Positions 52,496-60,509 of a DNA stretch of 64,000 nucleotides are shown here, in pieces (position 1 is the first letter of the stretch; each line of letters opens with the position of its first letter). The stretch is from Winogradskya humida (lineage in GTDB: Bacteria > Actinomycetota > Actinomycetes > Mycobacteriales > Micromonosporaceae). A program made the position numbers and the translations under genes. The notes under the pieces are model-generated. The model searched no databases. It was not told the DNA's origin and saw only the letters and a program-made list of their open reading frames with translations. Location of the stretch: NCBI RefSeq assembly GCF_016862215.1, contig NZ_BOMN01000023.1:124001-188000 (forward strand), read 5' to 3'.

Positions 52496-52662
52496 AGGGG
52501 GTCGTGTTTGCTCGGTTTAATCTGATTTTGTTTGCAGGGCGTGGAGGGCGATATTGCGCGAAGTGTGGTGCGATTGGCGTGGGTGTTCCAGGCGGATTGC
52601 GGTGGTGTTTGTGGGCGCGCTCTCGTGGGTGGTCTGTGTGTTGAAAATTGGATAGGGGATGG

Positions 52663-53952
52663 TTAGGCGGCGGTGCCGGCGGCTTTAACCAGGGCGATGG
52701 TTTGGGTGATGGTGGATGTTCGGTCCTGGGTGAAGGGGGTGTCGATCAGGGTCAGGGGGTTTGTGGGGTAGGTCAGGGCTGAGATGTGGAGGTGGCCGCC
52801 GGGGATGTCGGTGGCGGCCAGTTGGAGGCGGAGGCGGTTGGTGCGGTACATGCTTTCGTTGGAGAGGTAGTTGCCGCCGCCGCCGGATTGGGCCTGGGTG
52901 GTGGGGGTGGGGGCGGTGGTTTGGCAGGTGATGGGGCCGGTGGGGCGGTCGTTGTCGGGCCAGGTGCAGGTTCGGGGGTTGAGGGCTGTGGGCCAGGGGG
53001 TGGTGGCGGCGTCGATCATGGACTGGTGGGGGAGGGTGGTTTCGATGAATTCGGGGGTGGGGGTGGGCTGGGGCCAGTGGGGGGCTGGGGGGATGAGTTC
53101 GGGGGTGCCTTCGTTGTTGTTGTCGGGGGAGCCGCCTCGCCAGGCTCCGGCCCATTGTTCGATGTTCATCAGGCCTCGGTTGCCCTGGCTGATGGTCATG
53201 ATGAGGTCGGCGCGTTCGGGGGCGTCGTGGGTGAGGTGGGGGCCGAAGGCGTCCTCGACGATGCCGGCGTCGAAGGCGCTCCAGGTGACCGGGAGGACGA
53301 CGGACTGGATGCGGATCGTGTGGCCTTGCGAGCGATAGGTGAGGCCGTCCAGTTGCAGGGCGGAGGCTCCTGAGGGGTTCGAGCGGCGGATCTCGCCGTT
53401 GAGCTGGTACGGGTCGAAGCCGCTTATCAGGATCTTCTTCACGCCGGGGCCGAAGGTGGTGGACGTGATGCCGCGGGCTGCGTACTCGTAAGTTTTGAGG
53501 AGGGCTTCGCGGGTGGTCTGGGTGAGGGGGAAGCGGGGGTTCCATTGGCGGATGTCGCGGGTGCCCATCAGGCGGGTCCAGTAGAGAGGGCGGTCGTCGT
53601 AGCGGTCGATGGTGCCCATGGTGGTGCGTCCTTGGGCCCGGGCTACCGCGGTTCGCCAGAGGGTGGCGCCCTGGCGTTGCAGGATCCGGTGCGCGGCCGC
53701 GATCGAGGGGGCACGGCACAGAGCTGACGAGAGCTTGCGGGGGTACGCCGTGAAGCCGCCCAGCGACACGAGCTCATACGGGACCCGGGTGCCGCCGGGG
53801 AGGGCGGGTGTTTCGATGCGGCTCTCCTCGTACGTGGTGGGAGCTGTCCGGTCGAAACACGCAGCTCCGGCCGTTGCGGGCTGGGGGACTGTGAGGGCGG
53901 CGGTCGCGCTGAGGGTGACAGCGGTGACGAGCCGGGCCGTGAGGGGACGCAA
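52663..53952 (-). CDS. Secreted pyroglutamyl-peptidase-like protein with Cys-to-Ser active site
   Basis: The 429-residue protein has a signal peptide (LVTAVTLSATAALTVPQPAT, cleavage likely after ATAGA) and a C-terminal domain resembling peptidase C15. The early motif is KKILISGFDPYQLNGEIRRS near 190-209, ending in NPSGASAL. The usual nucleophile motif YVCN is replaced by GGNYLSNESMYR near 370, so the catalytic Cys position is Ser. The His motif survives as GGHLHISALT near 396. It may therefore be a binding protein or use serine. The TTG start at 53952 is supported by AAGGTAGG upstream. A 16-bp tandem repeat fills its leader region. Confidence 0.8.
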   Translation of the reverse strand: MRPLTARLVTAVTLSATAALTVPQPATAGAACFDRTAPTTYEESRIETPALPGGTRVPYELVSLGGFTAYPRKLSSALCRAPSIAAAHRILQRQGATLWRTAVARAQGRTTMGTIDRYDDRPLYWTRLMGTRDIRQWNPRFPLTQTTREALLKTYEYAARGITSTTFGPGVKKILISGFDPYQLNGEIRRSNPSGASALQLDGLTYRSQGHTIRIQSVVLPVTWSAFDAGIVEDAFGPHLTHDAPERADLIMTISQGNRGLMNIEQWAGAWRGGSPDNNNEGTPELIPPAPHWPQPTPTPEFIETTLPHQSMIDAATTPWPTALNPRTCTWPDNDRPTGPITCQTTAPTPTTQAQSGGGGNYLSNESMYRTNRLRLQLAATDIPGGHLHISALTYPTNPLTLIDTPFTQDRTSTITQTIALVKAAGTAA

Positions 53953-53980
53953 CGGGATACCTACCTTCGTCGGGCGGCGG

Positions 53981-54107
53981 CAGTAACAACGGGCGGCAGT
54001 AACAACGGGCGGCAGTAACAACGGGCGGCAGTAACAGGGGGCGGCAGTAGTAGCAGCGGGCGGCAGTAGTAGCAGTGGCAACAAGGGCAGCAGTAGTGGC
54101 AGCGGAG
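53981..54107. repeat. 16-bp tandem repeat in leader of the C15-like gene
   Basis: CAGTAACAACGGGCGG is repeated three times from 53981 to 54028. It continues with the variant CAGTAACAGGGGGCGG (54029-54044) and two 19-bp relatives containing CAGTAGTAGCAG up to about 54080, then fades out. The array sits between the promoter side and the ribosome binding site of the minus-strand gene, starting 28 bases upstream of its TTG. Confidence 0.85.
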
Positions 54108-54137
54108 GCCGTAGCTGCAAGGCATTGAAGATGTTGA

Positions 54138-55004
54138 CTATATGGCGCGGGGGCGGGAGATGCCGAGGGCCAGTCCGGCCGTGACTATGGCGATTCCGGC
54201 CCAGACGAGCAGGCGGGGGAGAGGGTCGCCGAGGGCTGTTCCGGCCAGGGCTGCCGCGACCGGGGCGACACCGGTGAGCAGGCCTGTCGGGCCGGCGCCG
54301 AGGCTGCGGACGCTGCTGTACCAGAGGACGAACGCGACGGCGGTGACCATGACCGCCAGGTAGGAGCCGGCCAGGAGGTCGTTGCCGGTCAGGCGGGATA
54401 CGGCGCCGGGGCCTTCGACGGTCAGGCTGAGTGCAGTCAGGATCAGGGCGGCGAGCCAGGTGGTGTGCAGGGAGACGCCGACAGCGCCGTGCCGGGTCAG
54501 GACAGGGACGGCGAGGAGGGTGAAGGCGGCCTCGCAGGCGAAGGTGACGACTGCCCAGGCGAGGCCGGTGGTGTCGGCTCGGCCGAAGCCCTGGACCAGG
54601 GCGGCGCCCGTGGTCACGACGGCTGCCGCGAGCAGGACGGTGCGGCTCACCGGGCGGCCCTCGAGCGCGGGGCCGGCGACGGCGAGCAGGGGTGGTACGC
54701 AGGCCACGGCTACCCCGAGCACGGCGGGTTCGGCGTGGCCGGCGCCCTCGACGAGGGCCAGGTTGAACAGGACCATGCCGGTTGCTGCGATGCCGGTCAG
54801 CCAGAACCAGTCGCGGCCCCGGGGGCGGAGCACGGGGATCCGGCGGCTCCGGGCGTACAAGAAAAGGAGCAGGCAGGCGACCGCGTAGCGCAAGGCCTGG
54901 ACCGTGAATTGGGGGGCGTCGGACAGGGAGCCGGAGATCGCGACGGAGCCGCCGACGAAGGCCATGCCGGTGGCGGCGGTCAGGTACGGAAGGAGACGGG
55001 ACAC
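54138..55004 (-). CDS. EamA/DMT-family transporter
   Basis: The 288-residue protein has ten membrane segments in two EamA repeats (about 5-135 and 145-285), the layout of drug/metabolite exporters. Typical pieces are FVGGSVAISGSL near 16-27 and LRYAVACLLLFLYARSRRIP near 38-57. The second repeat ends near LLVWAGIAIVTAGLAL. GTG 55004 is the likely start. It is divergent from a MocR regulator gene with a 20-bp perfect palindrome in the 68-base gap, a classic regulator-transporter pair. Confidence 0.9.
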   Translation of the reverse strand: MSRLLPYLTAATGMAFVGGSVAISGSLSDAPQFTVQALRYAVACLLLFLYARSRRIPVLRPRGRDWFWLTGIAATGMVLFNLALVEGAGHAEPAVLGVAVACVPPLLAVAGPALEGRPVSRTVLLAAAVVTTGAALVQGFGRADTTGLAWAVVTFACEAAFTLLAVPVLTRHGAVGVSLHTTWLAALILTALSLTVEGPGAVSRLTGNDLLAGSYLAVMVTAVAFVLWYSSVRSLGAGPTGLLTGVAPVAAALAGTALGDPLPRLLVWAGIAIVTAGLALGISRPRAI

Positions 55005-55027
55005 CTCACCGATGCTCGGCGGGGCTA

Positions 55028-55047
55028 TGGTCCTTCCGGAAGGACCA
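55028..55047. promoter_or_regulatory. 20-bp perfect palindrome, likely MocR operator
   Basis: TGGTCCTTCC followed by GGAAGGACCA is a perfect inverted repeat in the 68-base gap between the divergent transporter and MocR genes. It lies 24 bases from the transporter start and 26 bases from the regulator start, so binding there could control both. Confidence 0.75.
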
Positions 55048-55072
55048 ATCCCGAGCCGAGCGGGAGGGCCAA

Positions 55073-56458
55073 ATGGATTTCCTGGGCGTCCCACCTGCCC
55101 GGGACCGCACCGCATGGCTCGTGGAGGCCCTGCGCGCCGCGATCGCCGACGGGCGGCTGGCCGACGGGTCGCGGCTGCCCGCCACCCGGGTGCTCGCGCA
55201 GGAGCTCGGATTGTCCCGGGGTGTGGTTGTCGAGGCGTATCAGCGGCTGACCGATGAGGGGCTGCTCAGTGGGCGTACGGGGGCCGGGACCCGGGTGACC
55301 GCGCCGGCGCCGCACGCGTGGCATGGGCCGGACCGGGCTGAGCCGCCGGGGCTGCGGTTGCCGTTGCCGCCCGTGCGGGGGCTCGAGCTCGACCTTTCGC
55401 CCGGGCTGCCGGATCTGTCGGCGTTCCCGCGCGCCGCGTGGCTGCGGGCTGAACGGACCGTGCTGGGCGAGACCACCGGCGCCGATCTGGGCTACGGCGA
55501 TCCGCGTGGTAATCCGCGGCTGCGTTCGGAGCTGGCGACCTGGCTGGGCCGGCATCGCGGCGTACGGGCCACCGCCGACGACATCCTCGTGGTGAGCGGG
55601 GTCGCCCAGGCCATCGCGCTGCTCTGCCGGGTCCTGTGCGCGCGGGGCATCGAAGCGTGGGGGATGGAGGACCCGGGCTCGCGCGGTGCCCGTGACCAGC
55701 TCGTTCACTGGGGTGTGCAGCCGGTCGCCATACCGGTCGACGGGCACGGGCTGCGGGTCGCCGAACTGGCCGCGACGGAGCTGCGCGCGGTACTGCTCAC
55801 GCCGGCTCACCAGTTCCCGACCGGGGTGGTGCTCAGCCCGCGGCGGCGGCTCGCCCTGCTGGAGTGGTCCGGGCTGATCGTCGAGGACGACTACGACGCC
55901 GAGCACCGCTACGACCGGCCGCCCGTCGCCGCGTTGCAGGCGTCCGCGCCGGACCGGGTCGCGTACTGCGGGAGCGTCTCCAAGTCGCTGGCACCCGGGA
56001 TGCGGCTCGGGTGGCTGGTCGCGCCGCGGGAGTTGCAGGCCGAGCTGGTGGCCGCCAAGCACGGCAGTGACCTGGGGAACCCGGCGCTGGCCCAGCTCGT
56101 GCTCGCCCGGCTGCTGGCCACCGGGGAGCACGACCGGCACCTGCGCACCGTCCGGCGGCGTCAGCGCCGGCACCGCGACGCCCTGGTGGCAGCGTTACGC
56201 GAGTATGTGCCGGCTGCGCGGGTCGAGGGGGTGGCAGCCGGGCTGCACGTGCTGGTGACGCTGCCGGGGGACGCGGACGATGCGGAGCTGGCGGCGCGGA
56301 TCGGCGCTCTGGGCGTACGCGTGCAGCCGTTGTCCTGGCATCGGCAGCGACCGGGGCCGCCGGGTCTCGTCCTCGGGTATGCGGCGCAGCCGCCCGATCG
56401 CCTGCTGGAGGCGGTCCGCAGGATCGGCCGGATCCTGGGTGGATGGACGCCCGCGTGA
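55073..56458 (+). CDS. MocR/PdxR-family transcriptional regulator
   Basis: The 461-residue protein has a GntR-type winged helix (about 15-80; LPATRVLAQELGLSRGVVVE near 38-57, then AYQRLTDEGLLSGR). It is fused to an aminotransferase-like domain (about 105-460) that binds pyridoxal phosphate, with the lysine in YCGSVSKSLAPGMRLGWLVA near 301-320 and the aspartate in LIVEDDYDAEHRYDRPP near 265-281. Such regulators respond to PLP or amino-compound ligands. The divergent EamA transporter is the likely target. Confidence 0.93.
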   Translation: MDFLGVPPARDRTAWLVEALRAAIADGRLADGSRLPATRVLAQELGLSRGVVVEAYQRLTDEGLLSGRTGAGTRVTAPAPHAWHGPDRAEPPGLRLPLPPVRGLELDLSPGLPDLSAFPRAAWLRAERTVLGETTGADLGYGDPRGNPRLRSELATWLGRHRGVRATADDILVVSGVAQAIALLCRVLCARGIEAWGMEDPGSRGARDQLVHWGVQPVAIPVDGHGLRVAELAATELRAVLLTPAHQFPTGVVLSPRRRLALLEWSGLIVEDDYDAEHRYDRPPVAALQASAPDRVAYCGSVSKSLAPGMRLGWLVAPRELQAELVAAKHGSDLGNPALAQLVLARLLATGEHDRHLRTVRRRQRRHRDALVAALREYVPAARVEGVAAGLHVLVTLPGDADDAELAARIGALGVRVQPLSWHRQRPGPPGLVLGYAAQPPDRLLEAVRRIGRILGGWTPA

Positions 56459-56491
56459 CGGGCCAGGCAAACGATTCACGTTCCGTCAGCT

Positions 56492-56520
56492 TTGGATGAC
56501 TTCGGGTAGAGAACTGTCTA
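56492..56520 (+). promoter_or_regulatory. Candidate promoter of the Fxs locus
   Basis: TTGGAT at 56492-56497 and TGTCTA at 56515-56520 are 17 bases apart, about 75 bases before the precursor-peptide start. A short hairpin (GGGATGG at 56525-56531 with CCATCCC at 56538-56544) follows within the presumed leader. The match to consensus is modest. Confidence 0.35.
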
Positions 56521-56593
56521 TGGTGGGATGGTCCGCCCCATCCCGATCGGAGGGGCGTCCGTGCAGGCATCCGATCCAGGGAGAATCAGCGCC

Positions 56594-56761
56594 ATGGAGC
56601 AGTCCACCGTGGAAGAGCCCACCACCCGCCCACCGGCGGTGAGCGTTCCGCTCGAGCGCCGGGCGGCACCGGTCGCCGCGCCGATCGTCGACCGGATCCT
56701 GCGGGTCCCTGCGCGTGATCAGCGGTCCCGTGACGTCTCCGCCTTCCAGTCCTTCATCTAG
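56594..56761 (+). CDS. fxsA: FxSxx-COOH precursor peptide
   Basis: The 55-residue peptide starts MEQSTVEEPTTRPPAVSVPL and ends RSRDVSAFQSFI. The last five residues, FQSFI, fit the F-x-S-x-x-COOH signature of the FxsA family, ribosomal peptides modified by the FxsB radical SAM enzyme next door. It has no cysteine, as usual. Work on the family shows that the enzymes join the aromatic ring of the core residue to a nearby side-chain carbon, giving a three-residue cyclophane; here Phe51-Gln-Ser53 would be the ring. Its end overlaps the maturase start by 47 bases. ATG 56594 is preceded by AGGGAGA; an ATG at 56528 is in frame. Confidence 0.85.
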   Translation: MEQSTVEEPTTRPPAVSVPLERRAAPVAAPIVDRILRVPARDQRSRDVSAFQSFI

Positions 56762-58949
56762 GACGCCCCTGCGCCAGTTTGTTCTCAAGGTGCACGGCCT
56801 GTGCAACCTGGCGTGCGATCACTGCTACGTGTACGAGCTCGCGGACCAGACCTGGCGTGACAAGCCCGCGTTCATGGCGCCGGGGACGGTGCGCCACGCC
56901 GCCGCCCGGATAGCCGAGCACGCAGCGCAGCACAGCCTCGGCGCGGTCGGCATCGTGCTGCACGGCGGGGAGCCCCTGCTGATGGGCGCGCGGCGGCTGC
57001 GCGAGACGCTGACCGTGCTCGACGCGGCGATCGCGCCGGTCGCGTGGATCGACTGGCGGATGCAGACCAACGGCATCCTGCTGACCGACGAGATCGGCGA
57101 GCTGCTCCTCGAGTTCGGCGTCAAGGTCGGCGTCTCCCTCGACGGTGACCGGGCGGCCAACGACCGGCACCGGCGCTACCGGCACGGCGGGGGCAGTCAC
57201 CCCGAGACCCTGCGGGGGCTGGCGTTGCTGCGCAGACCGAGATTCCGGGAGCTGTACGCGGGCCTGCTCTGCACGATCGACGTCCGCAACGACCCGATCG
57301 CCGTGTACGAGGCGCTGCTCGCCGAGGAGCCACCGCACGTCGACCTGCTGCTGCCCCACGCGACCTGGGACGAGCCCCCGCCGTACGCGCAACCGGGCAC
57401 CACGCCGTACGCCGACTGGCTCCTGCGCCTGCACGACCGCTGGCTCGCCGACGGCCGCCCGGTGCCGATCCGCTCCTTCGACGCGCTGCACGCGATCGCG
57501 CGGGGCGGCCGGAGCGCGACCGAGGCCGTCGGCGTCGACCGGGGCATCGTGGCGGTGATCGAGACGGACGGCACCTGGGAGCAGCCGGACTCGATGAAGG
57601 TCGCCTTCCACGGCGCGGCGGGCACAGGCCGCGACGTGGTCACCACCTCCGCCGACGAGCTGCTCGAACTGCCCGCGATGCGCCACCGGCAGTCCGGCCT
57701 GGCCGGGCTCAGCGCGACCTGTCGCGCCTGTCCGGTGGTCGCCCGGTGCGGAGGCGGACTGTACGCCCACCGCTACCGCACCGGCTCCGGATTCGACAAC
57801 CCGTCGGTCTACTGCGCCGATCTGAAGGAGCTCATCACATCCATGGACACCGCACCCGGGATCCCCACCCTGCCCGAGTGGGTCTTCGATGAGCTCGCGT
57901 CCGGTGGCGGCGGCGCGCTGGCCATCGCCTATCTGACGGCCGCGCAGGAGTCGATCAGCCGGGCGCTGCTGGTCGCCGTCGCCGAGCACGCCGACGAGAC
58001 GGCCGCCCGGGCCTGGCCGCTGCTCGCCGACCTCGACAAGCAGTCGCCGGCAGCGGTGCGGGCCGTGGTGACCCATCCCTTCGTCCGCACCTGGGCGGTC
58101 CGATGCCTGCGCGACGGGCACAACACCGCACGGCTCGCCGACGTGGTGGCGGCGGTGGTGGTCGCGGCCGGCGCGGACGCCGAGGTCGAGGTGACACCCC
58201 GCAACGGCAAGATCCACCTCCCGACGATAGGTACGCTCACCGCGCCCACCTCCGCCAACGTGACCATCACCCCCGGCGCGCTTGCCGGGCTCGCGCCGGT
58301 TCGGACGGTCGAGGTGGACGGGCGGGTGCTGCGGCTCGAGGACGCCGACCCCTACCGGGACTGTCACGAATGGCCGGCGACCGGGCGGCTCACGGACGGC
58401 GACGCCGAGGCGTGGGCCACGAGCCTCACGGCGGCCTGGCGCGAGCTGAGCCTCGACGCGCCGGAGCAGTTGGCCGGCTTGGGTGAGCTGGTGACCGTGG
58501 TGACCCCGCTCGTGGCGGCCACCGACGGGACGTTACGCAGCGCGACGTCGCAGCAGGCGTTCGGCGCGCTGGGGATCGCGGCGACGGACGATCCCGCTGC
58601 GCTGGCGGTGATGCTGGTGCACGAGTTCCAGCACGCGAAGCTCGGTGCGGTGCTGGACCTCTACGACCTGGTCGACCCGGACGCGACCGACCCGGTGACC
58701 GTGGGCTGGCGGCCGGACCCGCGGCCCGCCGAGCTGGCGTTACAGGGAACGTATGCCCACCTCGCCGTCGCCGACATCTGGCGCCGCCGGGCCCTGCGCT
58801 CGGCCCCGGGTGCGGCCGGGCACTACACGATGTACCGCGACTGGACCCTCCACGCGGCCGACGCACTGCGCAACGGCACCGCGCTCACCACGATGGGCCG
58901 CCGCTTCGTCAACGGCATCGCAGCCACGATCGCCCGATGGCCGAAGTGA
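56715..58949 (+). CDS. fxsB: FxsB radical SAM/SPASM maturase fused to HExxH domain
   Basis: The 744-residue protein has a radical SAM domain (about 18-250) with the cluster motif CNLACDHC (Cys 30, 34, 37). A SPASM-type auxiliary-cluster domain follows (about 310-370; TCRACPVVARCGGGLYAHRY), and a C-terminal domain (about 385-744) contains the zinc-like HEFQH motif at 636-640. It should use S-adenosylmethionine to form a carbon-carbon crosslink in the FQSFI core of FxsA. The HExxH part is fused here, though it is a separate protein in some loci; it may be a peptidase or a binding domain. GTG 56715 overlaps fxsA; GTG 56730 is an alternative. Confidence 0.92.
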   Translation: MISGPVTSPPSSPSSRTPLRQFVLKVHGLCNLACDHCYVYELADQTWRDKPAFMAPGTVRHAAARIAEHAAQHSLGAVGIVLHGGEPLLMGARRLRETLTVLDAAIAPVAWIDWRMQTNGILLTDEIGELLLEFGVKVGVSLDGDRAANDRHRRYRHGGGSHPETLRGLALLRRPRFRELYAGLLCTIDVRNDPIAVYEALLAEEPPHVDLLLPHATWDEPPPYAQPGTTPYADWLLRLHDRWLADGRPVPIRSFDALHAIARGGRSATEAVGVDRGIVAVIETDGTWEQPDSMKVAFHGAAGTGRDVVTTSADELLELPAMRHRQSGLAGLSATCRACPVVARCGGGLYAHRYRTGSGFDNPSVYCADLKELITSMDTAPGIPTLPEWVFDELASGGGGALAIAYLTAAQESISRALLVAVAEHADETAARAWPLLADLDKQSPAAVRAVVTHPFVRTWAVRCLRDGHNTARLADVVAAVVVAAGADAEVEVTPRNGKIHLPTIGTLTAPTSANVTITPGALAGLAPVRTVEVDGRVLRLEDADPYRDCHEWPATGRLTDGDAEAWATSLTAAWRELSLDAPEQLAGLGELVTVVTPLVAATDGTLRSATSQQAFGALGIAATDDPAALAVMLVHEFQHAKLGAVLDLYDLVDPDATDPVTVGWRPDPRPAELALQGTYAHLAVADIWRRRALRSAPGAAGHYTMYRDWTLHAADALRNGTALTTMGRRFVNGIAATIARWPK

Positions 58950-59830
58950 CCCGCAGCGATCACCCGACGCCCGGCGTGACTCCCGGTCAGGGCCCGGCGT
59001 CCGAGGTGAGCGCGATGCCCGGCGTGATTTCCGGTCGGGGTCCGGTGAGCGTGGTGTCCGGTGGGGACACGGCGACACTGGCCGGTCAGTTGCGCGCGGC
59101 GGGCGTACCCACAGGTGGTGATCTGCTTGTGCATGTGTCGTTGAGCCGGCTGGGGGTGGACAAGGGGCTGCTGCTGGCGGGGTTGCGGGAGGTGGCCGGG
59201 CCGGGGGCGACGATCATGGTGCCGGCGCAGACGGCGCACAACTCGATCACCAGTCCGGCATATCGGCGGGCGGTTGCGGGGATGGACGAGCGGGAGATCC
59301 GGGGGTACGAGGCGGCGATGCCGGGGTTCTCGCCCGGGATGCCGTCGTCCGGGTGCGGGGGGTTCGCGGAGTACGTACGTCAGCTGCCCGGGGCGGTCCG
59401 TAGCGGCCACCCGCAGACCTCGTTCGCGGCGGTGGGACCGCGGGCCGCGGAGCTGATGGCGGTCCACGATCTGGAGTCGCATCTGGGGGAGCGCTCGCCG
59501 CTCGGCGCGCTGTACCGCGACGGTGGTCATGCCCTGCTCATCGGGTGCGACTGGTCGAGCTGCACCGCGCTGCACCTGGCCGAGTGCAGGGTGCCCCGGA
59601 TGCCGCGGAAACGGTACCGCTGCTTCGTCGAGCACCACGGCCGGCGGATCACCCGGGACTTCCTCGGGGTGGACCATGACGACAGCGATTTCCTGGCGCT
59701 CGGGAAGGCGTTCGAGGCGACGGGTGGGGCGTGGAGCGGGCCCCTCGGATGCACTACCGTCACCGTCCTGCCGGTGCGGGCGGCCGTCCACTTTGCAGTG
59801 CGGTGGTTGACTGATAACCGGAAGCTCTGA
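58937..59830 (+). CDS. AAC(3)-family N-acetyltransferase of the Fxs locus
   Basis: The 297-residue protein has the aminoglycoside 3-N-acetyltransferase fold. LLVHVSLSRLGVDKGLLLAG is near 62-81, the acetyl-CoA region ATIMVPAQTAHNSITSPA near 90-107, RSGHPQTSFAAVGPRAAEL near 154-172 and HALLIGCDWSSCTALHLAEC near 196-215. In this locus type it probably acetylates a peptide or a related amine, not an antibiotic; that is inference. The first 45 residues are a low-complexity extension with two 16-residue repeats (PGVTPGQGPASEVSA and PGVISGRGPVSVVSG). ATG 58937 overlaps the fxsB end by 13 bases; a start at 59012 would remove most of the extension. Confidence 0.85.
   Translation: MAEVTRSDHPTPGVTPGQGPASEVSAMPGVISGRGPVSVVSGGDTATLAGQLRAAGVPTGGDLLVHVSLSRLGVDKGLLLAGLREVAGPGATIMVPAQTAHNSITSPAYRRAVAGMDEREIRGYEAAMPGFSPGMPSSGCGGFAEYVRQLPGAVRSGHPQTSFAAVGPRAAELMAVHDLESHLGERSPLGALYRDGGHALLIGCDWSSCTALHLAECRVPRMPRKRYRCFVEHHGRRITRDFLGVDHDDSDFLALGKAFEATGGAWSGPLGCTTVTVLPVRAAVHFAVRWLTDNRKL
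58962..59060 (+). repeat. 48-bp duplication in the AAC(3)-like gene start
   Basis: A 48-bp unit encoding 16 residues is present twice, with about 75-80% identity by eye (GCCCGGCGTGACTCCCGGTC versus GCCCGGCGTGATTTCCGGTC at the unit starts). It builds the low-complexity N-terminal extension that other members of this acetyltransferase family lack. Confidence 0.65.
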
Positions 59831-59843
59831 AGGGGGACGGCAA

Positions 59844-60509
59844 GTGGCCGCAGCGATCATCGACGATCCCGGCGCCCCCGTGTTCTTCCTGAGTTATGCG
59901 CGTCCCGACCGGGCCCGTGCGGTGTCGGCGCCGCGCGAGCCGAACAGATATGTGATGCGGTTCTTCGACGAGCTCACCGCGAACGTCAACGAGCTCGTCG
60001 GGTCGCCGGCCGGGCAGGATCCCGGATACCTCGACCTCGGCCATGGTGGCGGGGAGCACTGGCAGAAGGCGGTGCTGCGCGGAGCGGGAACGTGTCAGGT
60101 GCTCGTCTGCCTGCTGTCGCGGCCCTATCTCTTCCAGAGCAACTGGTGTCCACTGGAGTGGGACGTGTTCGCGCGCCGCAAGGTGCTGCCCCGGGCCGCG
60201 GCGGCGCCGGGGATCGAGAGCGCGATCGTGCCCGTGCTCTGGACACCGTTCCACGAGATGCTGCCGGGGGTGACCGCCGACGTGAACATCTTCCGGCCGA
60301 CGGGGCTGCCCGACGAGGACTACACCGCCCGGTATCTGACCGACGGGCTGTTCGGGCTGCTGCGGACCGGGCAGACCGAGATCTACGAGGCGATCGTGTG
60401 GAAGCTGGCGATGCACATCCAGCGGATCCACAGCCTGTACTGGGTCGAGCCGGGCGTGCCGGAGAGCATCGCGGGCCTGCGTCAGAGCTTCAGCGAGGGG
60501 ATGCCATGA
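59844..60509 (+). CDS. TIR-like protein of the Fxs system (first)
   Basis: The 221-residue protein starts PVFFLSYARPDRARAV near 12-27, the first strand of a TIR-like fold, and goes on through HWQKAVLRGAGTCQVLVCLL near 73-92, then SNWCPLEWDVFARRK near 101-115, a region close to that of TIR domains that binds nucleotides. It resembles the FxsC proteins found beside FxsA/FxsB. TIR domains either signal by contact or cleave NAD+; the catalytic glutamate may be the Glu of PLEWD. GTG 59844 has GGGGGACGG upstream. It overlaps the next TIR-like gene by four bases. Confidence 0.85.
   Translation: MAAAIIDDPGAPVFFLSYARPDRARAVSAPREPNRYVMRFFDELTANVNELVGSPAGQDPGYLDLGHGGGEHWQKAVLRGAGTCQVLVCLLSRPYLFQSNWCPLEWDVFARRKVLPRAAAAPGIESAIVPVLWTPFHEMLPGVTADVNIFRPTGLPDEDYTARYLTDGLFGLLRTGQTEIYEAIVWKLAMHIQRIHSLYWVEPGVPESIAGLRQSFSEGMP

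Noticed and set aside
52547..52600. Sixth copy of the dispersed repeat
   Set aside because: It shares the ten bases CGATATTGCG but lacks the CGCAACTTT and TGTCAAG blocks at the required spacing.
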